DNA from: Castor canadensis
Lineage: Eukaryota; Chordata; Mammalia; Rodentia; Castoridae
NCBI RefSeq assembly: GCF_047511655.1
Contig: NC_133397.1
Span: 122,601,308-122,665,307, forward strand
Length of the DNA stretch: 64,000 bases
Reading direction: 5' to 3'
Part shown: in pieces, positions 48,901 through 61,110 of the stretch
How the letters are laid out: each line of letters begins with the position of its first letter
How positions within the stretch are numbered: position 1 is the stretch's first letter
Notes under the pieces: generated by a model
What the model saw: only the letters and a program-made list of their open reading frames with translations
The model's database searches: none
What the model was told of the DNA's origin: nothing
Position numbers and translations under genes: made by a program

Positions 48901-51900
48901 GACAGAGGCCTAGAGGCCTGCCAGCACAGAAAACGTTAAGGAAAAAAATCCTTCCTGAGGCAATTATTTCAAAATTTTGTTAATCAAACTGAAGAAAATA
49001 CATTGCTAGTAACTTCTTGGTAGAAAAAAAGGACAAAACTTAGCATTTGTATGATCTTTAACTACAAATTAAAACCAAATCTGTTTTCTAGTTTTAAAAG
49101 TGTCAATAAGTAGCATATATTCAGCCAATATTTGACAGATATGTAATGAATCCTTGCTACGTATCAATTACCACTGTAAGGGTCATGTGTGAACACATGA
49201 AAGGGTTTTGTATAGTATAAAAGCTACTATAAATCATTGTGAATATTATAATTGTGTGACTTAATCTAGATGGCTCCTGAAGTAAATGTACTTAGGAACT
49301 ATTTTGAAAAAGTCTTACATGTGTAATTTTAAAACAACTACTACCAAAATAAATTGCTTAATATCTTCTCTTCTGACAAAATTCTTGGTGAAAGTAAAAT
49401 GGGTAAAGTAAGTTGTGCTCCTTTTTTCACCCCTCCCATTTTCCTTACTCCAAGCCTTAACTCCTTGAAGCTGCTAATAAGAAGTAAGTAGCCCAAGGCA
49501 ATAAAAAGAAAGAAGAAAAACAAAGAGGCCAGATAAATGATCTTTGCATAATTATGAGTTAATTACTCAAGCTGATATCAGTCCCCTGAGGGGCTACAGC
49601 CTTCCACAAAAGCTCAGTAAAATTGAAAAAAATCATCTTTGCTTCATCAGTCTGCCCCAACGAGACCGCTTCAGTTCTGAGCTTCCCAAACGGGAAGCTC
49701 TTTCAATTTCCTTCAAAGTAGAGACAAAAGTAGAATTTCCAAAGTCACCTCCACCCGAATGCAAACTAGGTTTTAGGTACCTTATGCACGCCACAAAGAC
49801 CTGAAACATTCTAGCAGTCTACACTTTTTAAATGCGAAAGGCAATTAGTTACTTTGAACATTTTTACATTCCTAAATGTTGACCTGGATGCAGACACTTA
49901 GAGTATTTTCAACAGATACTCATTGTTGAATAAAGAACAAAAAAGAAGTTTAAAAGTGAGAAAAATAAACAGGAATATGACTGTAGAAAATTATTGTTTT
50001 ATTTGTATTCTCTGCCACTCAAAAAGCCACAGAAACTTTTCACTTTAGTTTTTGACTCAACATATATATAATATTAATCTTTATGCCTTTAAAATGGAGC
50101 CTTGAAAAACTCCCTTACTCTTCCATATGAGTAAAACATTATAGTTAGAAAAAGAGTTAGTGAATGTGACTAAAGTATAAATCAAAACAATAATACAGCA
50201 AAGTGCGGTGGTACACAACTGTAATCCCAGCACTTGGGAGGTGGAGGCTGTAGGATAGTGAATTCTAGCCAGCTTGGACTACACGGCAAGACCTTGTCTA
50301 AAAAACACCAAGGGGTGGGGGCATAGGTCAATGGTGCTTGCTTAGCATGTACAAGACCCTGGTTTCAATTCTTAGCACCATAAAAACAAATAAATAAATA
50401 AATAAAAATAACATGGATGTGGCTTTCTTGTGAGGACAGATTAGTGCTAGGCGGCTCTTAATAGATGGAGCTGTTGCTGCCACTGGTCTTATTGTTGTTG
50501 CTATCTCCTCTATTATTAACTCACTAATGAGCATTTAAAACACATGGATTAATTAAACACAACCAACCTAGGAACACAGTGACCTCACATCTGTGGCTGT
50601 TTACTCCAGCCCTGAGGTGGCTGAGTTCTGGTGGAGTTCAAATACAAAGACTGAGAGGATGACTAAAGGAAAGTTTGCAGGGCAGGCAAGAGAAACCACC
50701 ATTTACTAAAGCCTGACTAAGGCCCCTTATGAAAACACAGCAATCCACCTGGAAAAGGGGAGACACCATCTGCTCCCGGTGCACCCTCAAGCAGAGAGCA
50801 GGGCGGCAAGGCCACTAGACAGAAAGCGGAAGGGATTATTAGCACAGGAGGCGGTGGAGGTGGAGAGTCTGGAATTTCAGGAGCTCTCATTTGGGCTCCT
50901 TCCTGGGCATCAGTGTTAACTTCTATTTTGAGGACAGGGAACAGAGCTCAGGAAGCTACAGCAGGAGCAGGGGTGGTGACTTAACGTGACTTAACAGGCC
51001 TAGTGAGAAAGGCCTCTAGAGGGTTGGAGGAGAGGTGGGAAGTTCTCAAGGAGGAAGGATGGCTGAGGCTTGGCTACCCTCTGTGCTGTATGGAACTGAG
51101 GAGGATAAAGAGTCTTCTCAACAAACATTTCCAATAAAAAGTATATGAAAATGTCAAGATTTTACTTACAGTTGTGAAGTATGTCATTAAAAACTGATAA
51201 AAGGATATTGACCAGATTAAAACAAAAACATAAAATGTTAAATTGCCTTCTAATCCACTATCCCACTTTCTTTTAACACAAAAGATAATCTTTCCATTTT
51301 ACCAATTCCCAACTGATAACTTTTTAAAAAAAAATTAGTCTAAATGAATAGGAGAGAAGAGTATGTTTTTCTATATGAAAAGAACACCTTACAGTTTAAA
51401 CTGGACTGTCATTTAACTAATGATGTCAAAGGGATCCAAGTGCTGAAGTGACTTCTGGCAGTTCACTACCTTGCTCTATGTTCAGCCACAACAAGGTGAA
51501 TTTTTCAGCTAGATTTAAAAAGACAATACCTAATATACACTGCTCCCAAATTATCACAAAGCTAGACTTTTATATAGTCTTTTATATTAGTCTTTTTAGC
51601 TTAAAGTTATCCTCATCTAAGTTTTAACAAGAATATTTTAACTACATACTATAGCTTAAATTATGATTATTAGTTTTAAGAAAGATATATATACATGTAA
51701 TAAACATAAAGGTATAAGTTGTTAGTGCAAAAAATCTTTCTTTTGAAACTAAGACTTTCAAATTGTTCTAAAGGAAATGTATCTAAGCCAGATGTGGTGG
51801 TGCATGCCTATAATCCCAGTACTCCAGAGGCAGAGGCTGCAGAAGGATCTTGAGTTCAAGGTCAGTCCAGGCAAAATATGAGAGACCCTATCTCAAAAAG

Positions 51901-54900
51901 AATACAAGCAAGAGGGCTGGGGGTGTCGCTCAAGTGCACTTGCCTAGCATGCACCAAGCTTTAGGTTTTCAATCCCTATCACCACAAAAACACAAACAAA
52001 CAAAAAAGATCACTTTGTGTCACTTTTGATAAGTAAAATGTATGAATAATAAGATGTACTTAAAAAAATGTAATTTTGAAGATCTTTAACTTTCATGAAA
52101 TTAAATGAAAAGGCTATGTATGGCAAGCCCTGATATTATAAAGACATGTGTTACTAGGATATATGCAGAAAAGGAAAATAAATTTAAAATTTTCAGTTTT
52201 GAATATGTGAGAAGTAAAAAAGCAGTCATAAAATAACTTTAGTATCATTAACTATATTAAATACAGAATATTAGTGGCGGAGGTCCCCTTCTCTCCCCAG
52301 GGGAAAAAATGAGTTGAACTATATTCATTGCAAGCTTCAAAAAGACCCTGGTATCTTCAAGGAATGAAATAAAATTGTCATGACCTTAGCTGATAAAAAG
52401 GCTTAAAATGTTTTTCAGGGCTCAAAATATTCAAAGTCCAAAAGCAGTTTCCAAAACCAAAGAAGCAGCTGAGTAAACTTTCCAGCTCAGCCATTTTTAA
52501 AAGCCACAATTTCTACAGTTACCAGAAGACCCTGTCCCTTTACCTACTTCGGTTACAGCTTCAGCAGTTCTGAACACAGGCAGCTGCTGCTTGCATGCTT
52601 CTTAACTATTTTCAGAGGGGAAACTGTGTCTAGGGAAGCTCACGCTGTGAGGATGGACATGCATACTCTAAGCAGAAGAGAATTCAAGGTTGAGAAAAGC
52701 AAGATTTGGAAGGGCAGCGAATGGACAGCTTCCTGCTTGCCTCGTTCTTCTTTTGCCCCTGAAACATGGAATCACGACAAGGATCCAGACATACTGTGCA
52801 GGTCTTGTTTGATTCATGTGAAAGTCACAATGATGCAGACTTACCTACAGTCTATTAAGAAAGAGACATACCTGTGAAAATTCTAGACTAAGTAAGTGCT
52901 GCCAGCATACTGCTGTGTAGTAAATCGTGATTGCATCGAATCCTTATTATAAGGTAACAGAGTTAAATATTTTTAAAACTAGTAAATACGATCGATTTTA
53001 AGACCCTTAAAAGAGGTTAGTAGCAAACTCAGACCTGAGTAAAAATGTTGTGTGTCTGGCTTAAAATCCACCGGGCATCGGCATCAGGTGCTACTAGTAC
53101 TTTCAAGGTCCCAACATAAACGTCAGAGCATAAGGTCCAGAAGTGCTGCTCCTGCAAACTGTAGACTCCTTGTAACTGCTGCACCTGAAAGACAAGGCGG
53201 TGTTAACATTGGAAACAAATGAAATCCCCCACATCCACACTGAGATTATATGAGCATATCAGTAAGTATGGACCCTACCCTTTGTTTTAAAAAGGGAGGA
53301 ATGACAAATACCCAAGGAGTATACACGGTGTGTCATGTGAAACCATAACAGGTGTTTCAGAAATAAAATGAACACATATCGAAATCTATCAGGTACAACT
53401 GAGAGTACCTAGAGGGGTATTTATAGTTTCAAATATATTGATCAGATGACTGAGCATGGTGGTTCACAACTGTAATCCCAGCTCCTTGGAAGGTAGAGAA
53501 GGGCAGATCACAGTTTGAGGCTAGCTGAGGAAAAAGTTAACAAGACTCCATCTCAAGCAATAAAAGCTGGGTGTGGTGGTGCTTGTCATCCCAGTTCTTA
53601 GAGAGTTATAAATCACACTGTGGACCAGGCTGGCCCAGGCATGAATGTGAGACCCTATTCGAAAAATAACTAAAACACAAAAATGCTGGGTGTGGCTCAA
53701 GTGGTAGAGCACCTGGCTAGCAAGCACAAGCCGTGAGTTCAAACTTCAGTACTGCCAATAAAATAAAATACATGGATCAAAGAACAAGTACAAATAAAGG
53801 TGAAATAATGAGCTCACACACACACACACACACCAAGCCCAAGGAAATAAGGGAGGAAGGGCAGAGATCAATGACATAGAGATTTAGAAAATAATAGAAT
53901 TCATAATACAATGTTTCTTTTGAAGAAAAAAAAGAAACAAAAATCATTCTCTGATAAGATTAATAAGCTAGATGAATATTTTATTTTTCTTTTTTTCTTA
54001 GTATGTATTAATTATACAAAGGGGTTTCATTGTGATATTTGCACGCAAGCATATAACGTACTTTGGTCAAATTCATCCCTCTTTTGTGTCATTTTTAGAA
54101 CAATTTTAATAAGTTTTACACAAATATTTCTTAATGGGTACATGCTGGACAGGACAGCTCTTTACTGTGTGCAACTGCAGAAAACCACAGGTCCTTGGCG
54201 TCCTAGGCTTCAGGGGCCATCACCGACACTCAGGCCCCCATCATGACAACACAAAGGAGAGCTCTGGGTTAGGGATGTCTCCCATGCACCCTGGGGGACA
54301 CAGCCCTACAGCCACTGGCCACAAAGACTTTGGATAAAGATATAATAGAAGACAATATAGTAATTAAACAAAATCTGAAACAGGGAAAAACCTACAAACA
54401 AAACCAATCAAAAAACCTAAGTGGGAACCCCACAAGTGCTATGGCCCTGAGTACTGAATACATCACCACAGGAACACACAAACCATCACACACAGAACGA
54501 AAACAGCTCTCAACAAGACCTCAGGTGCTATCGACCTAGTCCAAACCTAGTCCAGTTTCTCTCGAGCCTCGATTGCCACAATAGCTTCTTACTGGTCTCT
54601 CTAATTCTAGCCTAGCGCCTCTTCCATCTGCTATCAAACAGCCCAAGCAAGATTCCATTACTCTAGCTCAAACTGCCACACTCTTCTGTTCAAAATCCTC
54701 CAATGGCTTCCCACATTCCTCTGAGACTTCCGTGGGCCATGTCACTCTGTTCACCTCATTTCTTTCTCCTCCTCATCTTTTTCTCCCTTCCTTTTCATCA
54801 GCTTCTCCAGAACTTTCTCCATTGTTTCTTTCTAAAGTCTCGCCCCCTGTCTCAGAGTACTTGCTATTCCCTCTGTCTGAAGAGCAACTTCCTAGATTAT

Positions 54901-57900
54901 GAGATCTGCTTTGGGTCATAAACCCTTCTCTTGTGGTTTAGCATAATAATATACAGCATTTATTCACTCATTTATATTCCAGTCTGAGCATTCCTAATTC
55001 AAAAATCCAAAGTTGATGTGTCACATTCAAAACTCAGGTGTACTAAAACATTTTATAAAATATTCTGAGTGTGGTGGTACACACCTGTAATCCCAGCTCT
55101 TGAGAGGGAGAGGCAGGAGGAATGAGTTTGAGGCCAGCCTAGGCTACTTAATTAGACTTTGTTTCAAAAAATTTTTTTAAAAATAGGTAGTATAAATCAC
55201 CTTTCAGGACATGTGTACAGTTATACAATGAATTTCATGGTTAAACTGTGATTCCATTCCCAAGTCATCTTATTATATACATGCAAATATTATAAAATTA
55301 AAAAAATATGAAATCCAAAACACTTCTCTTCCTAAGCATTCTAGATAAAGGATCTTCAGACTACTTGCACTTTTTTTTTTGTAGTAATGGGGTTTGAATT
55401 CAGGACCTCACACTTGTTAGATGGGCACTCTACCACTTAAGCCACTGCGCCAGCCCTTCAGATCTCAGATTGTATTTGTACTGTTCTCTGCAGGAGTTTA
55501 CTGCCTTCCTCCTCCAGCAGAACCTAAGCTCAATAAGGTCCAGGGCTTGTTTTTGTATTGCATTTTCAGTACCAAAACATCATCTGGCCCAAGTAAGTCC
55601 CCAGTAAACACTCATACACATACACAAATAAAAACACAACTTGAAAACCTACACACAATGGAAAAAACTCTATAAATTCAGTAAATGTAAGAAAAAAATA
55701 TAAAAGTGTTACCATCATTAAAGTTGAATTAGTAGCACAGCTCTCTTTCAAAAAAGTCCTAGACCCAGAGAAAAAATTTTCAAGGAGACAGTCACTTAGT
55801 TTTTCCAGAAAACAGAAGAGAGCTGCTACCTTGTATTAGAAAGAAGGAACCTTGATCCCCAAACCCAACAGAAAATAAATCACAAGCTAATTTCTCTTAT
55901 GAATGAAAAAGCTAAATCCAACAATGTGTTAAAAAAATAACATACCATGACTAACATGAGTTTATCTCAAGGGAAAAAATGGTTTAACATCACAAGCTAC
56001 TAATGCTGTTCTTCAATTAATGAAGTAGAAAAAAAATCACACAATCAAATCAATAAATATTAGAATTATAGTAGTAAAAGTTCAAAAACTATTTTTGATT
56101 CAGGAAAAGAAAACAATTAGCAGGATACTTCTTTTATAGAGGTCATCTACCAAAAATGTACAAAATATTTAGGCTAAAACTTGAAGAGAAGTCCCTTAAA
56201 GATCAGGGAAAAGATGAACAGGGCGGCGTCTTTGTGAGATTCAGGAGGTAAACTAAGGGCGGAGGTCAGAAGGTGAAAGCAAAGCTCAGTGTGAAAGACC
56301 TTTATGGCAGCTGAGTTGGTGCAACAGTTTAAAAAGAAAAGGCAGGGATGTAGCTTCACTGTAAAGCACACACTCAGCATGAACTTGGCCCTGGGTTCCA
56401 TCCTTAGCACCACCAACCCCCTAAAAAAAAAAGGAAAGAAAGAAGGAAAAAAAAAGAAGAAGAAATGACTACTCTGTGAAGAATTGACTACCTATCTCTG
56501 GGAAATGTCACAAAATTGTACCACCAACTAGACATTATAGTGGAAATTCTCCAACAGGCAGGAAGAAGTCTGGACCAAATGAATAGCAGATCCTTTTCAA
56601 TTCTGAGATCCTGACACTGTGTCCTTACCTAGACTCATTCTTCCCTTTAAAACTACTTAAAGGCTTGTCTATAGCCACTGTCTCCACTTCCCCAATTCAT
56701 TTTCTCCTTACTCCTCTCAGTCACGCTCTCCTCCAACAAAGCAATGAAACTGTTCTTTATGGAGATGAGTAATGATGTCCAGGCCAGGTAAGAATCGCTT
56801 CTCTGTTCCTATCTCACAAAACACCCAGCACAGTTGACTACTTTCTCCTTCAGCTCTGTGACACTACACTCTTGTGATTATCCAGCTCCCTTACTGACTG
56901 CTCTGTTTCCTAGCTCTTCCACCTGTGTACTCCAGGCCAGGAAGTGAAAGCAGAATAGAACAGAATTCTATCCTTTCCTAGAGTAATCTCAGCAATCTTG
57001 GTTCTGTAGATACTATTCATACACTGATAACTTAAACTTTCTAGTCCTATTCTGTCCCCCAAACTCCAGATTTGCAACTTAATTAACATTTCCCCTAGAA
57101 GAATAATAGGCAGTCCAGTTTTAACATATCCCAAATACAGCTCTTGATTTGGAAGAATTTTCCATCCTCAAACATGTACCAACCTATTGTCACTCAACAA
57201 GCAGTATTACCATTAACCAATCTGTAAGTCAATATCTTTTTCCCTTCATGAAGACAATCCACCTCCAAAAATGCATCCCAAATGTACAGTGATTGCCACC
57301 TTCATTGCTATGACTTAAACTAAGCCACCATTGTTCTCCTTAAGATGACAATACTTCATAACTGCTTTTCATTGCTTTCATTCTCCCTAGAATTTTTTCT
57401 CTGCATAGAGAGAACAGTCTTTTAGAAAACCTAAGACTGATGACCCTCCCAGGGCTCAAAAGCTTCCCACTGAATTGGAGCCAAGTTTGAGCCTCTGGGT
57501 CTCACCAAACTCCTATATGATGCATCCCCTGCATTCTCTCTGGCCATTCAAGCCACTTTTCCCTTTATGTATTATGCTTCAGCCACACTGGTCCTTTCTG
57601 CTATTCCTCAAGCACACTAAATTAGTTCCAACCATAGCACTTTCCCATTAGTGGTTTTTCTTTGCCTGGAACATTGTTCTCCAGGATGTGTATATGGCTG
57701 GCTCCTTTTTGTCATCAATTTCAGATTTCTTGAATATAACTTCCTTAATGAGTCTATGTGGCCATCCATGCTTACCACATCACCTCATTTTATTTCTTCT
57801 ACAGGAATTATCACTAATATTTTCTTACTTATCAACTCACTATTTAGTATTTATGCTTGCCCACTAGACTCTAAGTGCCACAGAAACAATCAGTGTCTGC

Positions 57901-58314
57901 CTTGTTTACACTACATCCCCAGTATCTTATAAAAGTATCTGGTACATTCTGGGAGATAAAAAGATACTGAATACATAACTATCTCATCTGCCACTCATAT
58001 TCTGTATTTCTCAATCATGACAGTCTTTGCTACATTTTCTTTAGTGAAGCTCAATATTTTCCAAAGATTTTCTTCTGGTTTACATAAATGGAATTCATGG
58101 TCAGCATTCAATCTTGGAAGAAAGACTAAATTATACACACACATTACACATATACTAAAGCTGAAAACCCTAACAGCTTGGAAACAACATGAAATCCAAC
58201 GGTTGGGACGCTCTGGAACTCACCCTCTGATAGCACTGAGGCAGAGTGTTTTCCAACACAGGAGGCGTCCTCTGCATTAGTATTCCAACAGACTCTCTTA
58301 AAAGAGGAATAACA
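45919..58314 (-). CDS. SLC30A7: SLC30A7 (zinc transporter ZnT7), C-terminal part, last three coding exons
   Basis: ZnT7 is a cation-diffusion-facilitator that moves zinc from the cytosol into the Golgi and early secretory pathway, working as a dimer. Only the end of the gene is here: 58224-58314, 53035-53184 and 45919-45966 join in phase to about 95 codons. The protein text is VIPLLRESVGILMQRTPP, the segment just after the last membrane helix, then the cytosolic ferredoxin-like domain (VQQLQGVYSLQEQHFWTL, LVAPDADARWILSQTHNIFT) and the terminus QLYVQIDFAAM. It agrees with the human protein except for scattered conservative changes. The His-rich loop, the six transmembrane helices and the start codon lie beyond 64 kb. 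No damage is seen. The gene is convergent with DPH5. Confidence 0.96.
46150..47035 (+). mobile_element. L1 3' end (ORF2 terminus and 3' UTR), antisense to SLC30A7
   Basis: ATTATGCAGCCATAAAGAAG and ATGGATCTAGAGAGCATCATG are the familiar end of L1 ORF2. Then a 3' UTR holds a G-rich tract (46811-46825) and ends near CTGTTGTATTTATACACTGAT with a short A-rich tail. Its low divergence suggests the same young lineage as the L1 at 2.65-7.3 kb. Strong 5' truncation leaves under 0.9 kb. Confidence 0.85.
47330..48640 (+). mobile_element. L2 LINE 3' region
   Basis: The run CCTCCAACTGCTTACACTTCC, CCTCCAAAGCCCTAAATAATC, GGCACACTGGCCCTTCTGC and GGCCAGTGAGGCCAATCCTGA is L2 3' text, closing with a 'gttgttgaacgaac' tail (48625-48640). 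Open frames in it are not preserved coding sequence. Confidence 0.8.
50196..50405 (+). mobile_element. Composite SINE, sense, AAAT tail
   Basis: GCGGTGGTACACAACTGTAATC, AGCTTGGACTACACGGCAAG, then an ID-like unit GGCATAGGTCAATGGTGCTTGC with a TTCAATTCTTAGCACC end and AAAT repeats. Confidence 0.85.
51784..52008 (+). mobile_element. Composite SINE, sense
   Basis: GCCAGATGTGGTGGTGCATGC, CAAGGTCAGTCCAGGCAAAA, then GGGCTGGGGGTGTCGCTCAAG and TTGCCTAGCATGCACC, with an A/C-rich tail. Confidence 0.88.
53035..53184 (-). CDS. SLC30A7: SLC30A7 penultimate coding exon (50 codons)
   Basis: Reads VQQLQGVYSLQEQHFWTLCS, DVYVGTLKVLVAPDADARWI and LSQTHNIFTQ with phase 0 at both ends. The acceptor is CTTTCAG. 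The donor is CAG|GTCTGA, a less usual +3 to +5. This exon forms most of the cytosolic C-terminal domain. Confidence 0.97.
53452..53772 (+). mobile_element. Composite SINE with an extra internal unit, sense
   Basis: Longer than other copies: a B1-like head (GCATGGTGGTTCACAACTGT), a second head-like unit (GCTGGGTGTGGTGGTGCTTG, 53567 on), then an ID-like end (AAGTGGTAGAGCACCTGGC). This suggests a B1-B1-ID trimer or tandem insertion. Confidence 0.8.
53815..53833. repeat. Short (CA)n microsatellite
   Basis: About nine CA units. Confidence 0.9.
54540..54930 (+). mobile_element. L2 LINE 3' region
   Basis: CTCAAACTGCCACACTCTTC, TTCAAAATCCTCCAATGGC and CTTGCTATTCCCTCTGTCTG run in L2 order. Confidence 0.7.
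55068..55192 (+). mobile_element. B1-like SINE, sense
   Basis: GTGTGGTGGTACACACCTGT, GAGTTTGAGGCCAGCCTAGG and an A/T-mixed tail. No ID-like unit. Confidence 0.85.
55370..55458 (-). mobile_element. ID-like SINE unit, antisense
   Basis: A T-run (55371-55380) is followed by GGGGTTTGAATTCAGGACCTC to CACTTAAGCCACTGCGCCAG. Confidence 0.8.
56338..56455 (+). mobile_element. ID-like SINE monomer, sense
   Basis: AGGCAGGGATGTAGCTTCACTG to GGCCCTGGGTTCCATCC, then an A/G-rich tail. The B box GGTTCCATCC is closer to classic rodent ID than other copies. Confidence 0.75.
56640..57970 (+). mobile_element. L2 LINE 3' region, long copy
   Basis: Two halves are readable. The part near 56660-57200 is diverged. 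The part at 57380-57970 is clear: CTCAAAAGCTTCCCACTG, CAGCCACACTGGTCCTTTCTG, TTGCCTGGAACATTGTTCTCC and CCCACTAGACTCTAAGTGCC, ending near GGTACATTCTGGGAG. Confidence 0.8.
58224..58314 (-). CDS. SLC30A7: SLC30A7 third-from-last coding exon (30 codons plus one base)
   Basis: After TTTCTTTAG the first base completes a codon (probably Ser). Then VIPLLRESVGILMQRTPPVL and ENTLPQCYQR run to a consensus GTGAGT donor. It covers the link from the last membrane helix into the cytosolic domain. Val and Thr replace what I recall as Leu and Ser in human. Confidence 0.96.
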
Positions 58315-58694
58315 CTAAAGAAAAGATAACACACTTATTAAAGCCACATTATGACAGCCCCATTCTACAAAACAGTAGTAATGTACTTCCCTACAACAGA
58401 AAGACCAGGATTTATCAGAGTAATCTGCCAGTCATTTTTCCAAGTTTCTCATGTGATCAATAACTTATTATCAAAAGTAAAAGAGCTAGGGAAAATATAT
58501 AGATGTATGAAAGACTAAGCATAAAACTGAGTACTGACTGAGTCATCTAAGTATCTAAGCACAGTATGAGTTCAACCTTCTTTGGCAATCATAGCCTATC
58601 AGGCCCACTGGCCATTAATATTTATCAAATTTTTACATGTATTTATCTGAATAATTTAATAAGAAAATACAAAAACTTCACATATCAGCTCGTT

Positions 58695-59070
58695 AGTCCA
58701 GTATTTCTCAAACCTGGTTATTTAGCAGCCATATTTTATCATTTAAAAAAATACAGAAGGCTGGTTATACCTACAGATGTAGTACACTCAGCAACATGAA
58801 GGATGGGGCCCAAAAGTCTGTGTTGATGTATTTGGTTTTCAACCAGTACTTGAAACCACTGCTTTAGGCTATTTGGATTATGGCTTAATGGTGAGGATGA
58901 CTCTAATGCAATGACTTTCTGTCCTACACTGAATTCACCTTAGAATCTTGTTTTCATTTCTGACATGTTGAATGGGAATCTTTAAGGGAAAGTCCAGGCC
59001 CCTGTGTATATATCAAAGTTCTCTGGGTAATTCCAATGAATCGCACTGGTAAAGCTGCTCTACTGCTTAC
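58695..59070. mobile_element. MER5-type DNA transposon remnants
   Basis: CAGTATTTCTCAAACCTGG (58699 on) and ACTTGAAACCACTGCTTTAGG (58849-58869) look like the two MER5 ends. The piece to 59050 with AGTCCAGGCCCCTGTG and TCTCTGGGTAATTCCAATG looks like a second, related copy. Confidence 0.55.
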
Positions 59071-59589
59071 ACTACACTGCCAGGGTAGGGAAGGGGGAAT
59101 GGGTGACACAGAAATAGTTTTACCACCCTGGATAGCTTAAGCCAGTGCTCCCTTTTAAGCCTCTACAATCTAAAAATGTCCAAAACAATCCTCTCTTGAT
59201 GACAGCTGTAGGAGGTAGAGCATGCAGGAACGTCTGTCTTTTCAGGGAAGAGAAGTTGAACTGCACCTTAAGGATGAGTGGTATTTCTGACAGATGAGAA
59301 GGAAAGAGGAAATACCAATGACCAAAAGGAACAGAGACAATGCTCGTCCTGCACATTATCATCTTCACAGGAGGCCTAGGAAAGTGCTGCTCACAGAGTA
59401 GGTCCGTGGTCATTGTCAGTTGAATGAATGAGAGATACACAAATATCATGTATTTTAGAATCTGGATTAAAGAAAGGAAAAGGAAAGAGGAGTTTGTTTC
59501 CATATCTGAAGTGTAGGTTTTGTGTCATTTGTTATGTAACCATAGACAACTAAACAACCATTCATTACAGAACTATATGAATAATCAAT

Positions 59590-59850
59590 ATAAAACAAGC
59601 ACCTACCCAATGCCTCCCACTAAAACTGTGTCAGAGCTCCCCACTTCCTAATGGAGTAAGCCTAAGTCCTCTAACTAGTGTATTTGTTCTGTCTGTCCTC
59701 CCTGCTCCCATCAACCCTGCTTCACATTTGAAGCCATCCAAACACAAACGTACTTGTGCTTCACCTCCTGCTGTTTCTTATTTTCATATTTGCATAATGT
59801 TGCAAATCTCTGCCTAGAGTTTCCCTAACAGCCATTCAGTCTGGCCGCTA
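59590..59850 (+). mobile_element. L2-like LINE fragment
   Basis: CTTCACATTTGAAGCCATCC, CACCTCCTGCTGTTTCTTA and CTCTGCCTAGAGTTTCCC follow L2 3' text weakly. Confidence 0.5.
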
Positions 59851-59957
59851 TTATTTCTTTAAAATCTCAAGTGCATATTTCCTGATCCCAAACTGCCCTC
59901 CAGACTCTAAGATCTGCCCTTTCTGTGCTCCTATTAAAAAAAAAAAAATGATGCCAG

Positions 59958-60068
59958 CTGCTGGCCATGTTGGTGCACACTGTAATCTTAGCACTAAGGA
60001 GGCTGAGGCAGGAGAATCAGTGTGAGGCCAGCCTGTGCTACACAGCAAGACCCTGTCTCAAAAACAAA
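59958..60068 (+). mobile_element. B1-like SINE, sense
   Basis: GGCCATGTTGGTGCACACTG, GAGGCTGAGGCAGGAGAATC and CACAGCAAGACCCTGTCTC. The text is closer to classic B1/7SL than most copies here. Confidence 0.85.
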
Positions 60069-60984
60069 GTTTCCTTCTCCCTCTACACTGAAAACCACCT
60101 TAAGGTATGCATTATATCTTCTGTGTGTGTTTATGTGTCCCCAGCATCTCAGCTAGTACAGCATATAAATGTGTATGGCACAGAATTCATAGCTGATTCC
60201 ATTAAACATTTAATTCATAGATTTTAAAGGTACATATAAGGCAAAGGGTCAATATTATACCTTATAGAATAAACGGAATTATTAGCAGCTAGAAAATGTT
60301 AGGAAAAGCAAAGACAGTAAGGGCAGAATAAGTAAAGTATCTGGAAAAACAGGAAAGGCATTTCTACCAGAAAATACTGCCACAATCAAGGATGAGAAAT
60401 GCCAACAGAAAAAGGCTGCTAGATTAAATGACAAAATACTGCTTGAGGCCTTCCACAGTATGATTTCAGGAGGACTAAAGCCTGGTTGGAGAAGGTTAGA
60501 GAAAAAAGATGAGAGAAAAGCAGTCAGAAGTGGAGTTATGGCTTTTGACAGTGAAGAACTGGCCACTCATTACTCATCCATCTGAAATGAAAAGTGCTAT
60601 CTGTTTCTATGTATTGTACTATTATTAAATAAGGTGAAAACTCCTGGGCAAAAAAAAAAAAAGCAAAGAAAAACATAAGGTCCAATTCACCCATTATGAC
60701 ATTTTTTTTCCTTTCTTCTCTCCATCCTCATTTCTCAGGAAAAGAAAAGTCACAGAATGCTTTTACATACCGAACTTTTTTATTTGCCTTTGTTCCTTAC
60801 TGTACTTCTCAGAAAATGAGGCACAAGAATGGTTTTCCTTAAATTACTATTTGAGATTAAGAAAAAGCTTTTCTTCTATGTGCCTTGAAAACTTAGGTGC
60901 TTTGATAATTCCCCCCAATCTTATCCCAGGGAACTGCTAATCATTCATAGACATCTGAAGTATAAATCACACTCACCTGCAATC

Positions 60985-61110
60985 CTGACATGGGTTCTAA
61001 CTCTGCCAGGAGATAACTGGCATTATTCACTAATAGCTTTGGGCAAGTCATATAACCTTCCATACCATCATTTTCCTTATCTATGAAATGAGGTGTAAGT
61101 ATCCCGACAA
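60985..61110 (+). mobile_element. MIR element
   Basis: GGGTTCTAACTCTGCCAGG, TTGGGCAAGTCATATAACC and CATTTTCCTTATCTATGAAATG. Confidence 0.85.

Larger units (their letters stand above)
45967..53034 (-). other. SLC30A7: SLC30A7 last intron (7.1 kb)
   Basis: Bounded on the - strand by GTCTGA and TTTCAG. Contents: an L1 3' end (46.15-47.0 kb), an L2 (47.3-48.6 kb) and SINEs at 50.2 and 51.8 kb. I see nothing recognisable in 48780-50180, 50410-51770 or 52010-53030. Confidence 0.85.
53185..58223 (-). other. SLC30A7: SLC30A7 intron between the 58.2 and 53.1 kb exons (5.0 kb)
   Basis: Bounded on the - strand by GTGAGT and TTTCAG. It holds SINEs (53.5, 55.1, 55.4 and 56.35 kb), a CA repeat and two L2 copies. 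I see nothing recognisable in 53900-54530 or 55690-56330. Confidence 0.85.

Noticed and set aside
59120-59503. 127-codon open frame on the - strand in an SLC30A7 intron
   Set aside because: Hydrophobic low-complexity translation without motif, and MIR-like tail wording inside.
60960-60990. CAG|GTGAGTGTG on the - strand, an excellent donor that might mark the missing SLC30A7 exon
   Set aside because: The preceding codons do not match any part of ZnT7, and the sequence belongs to a MIR.
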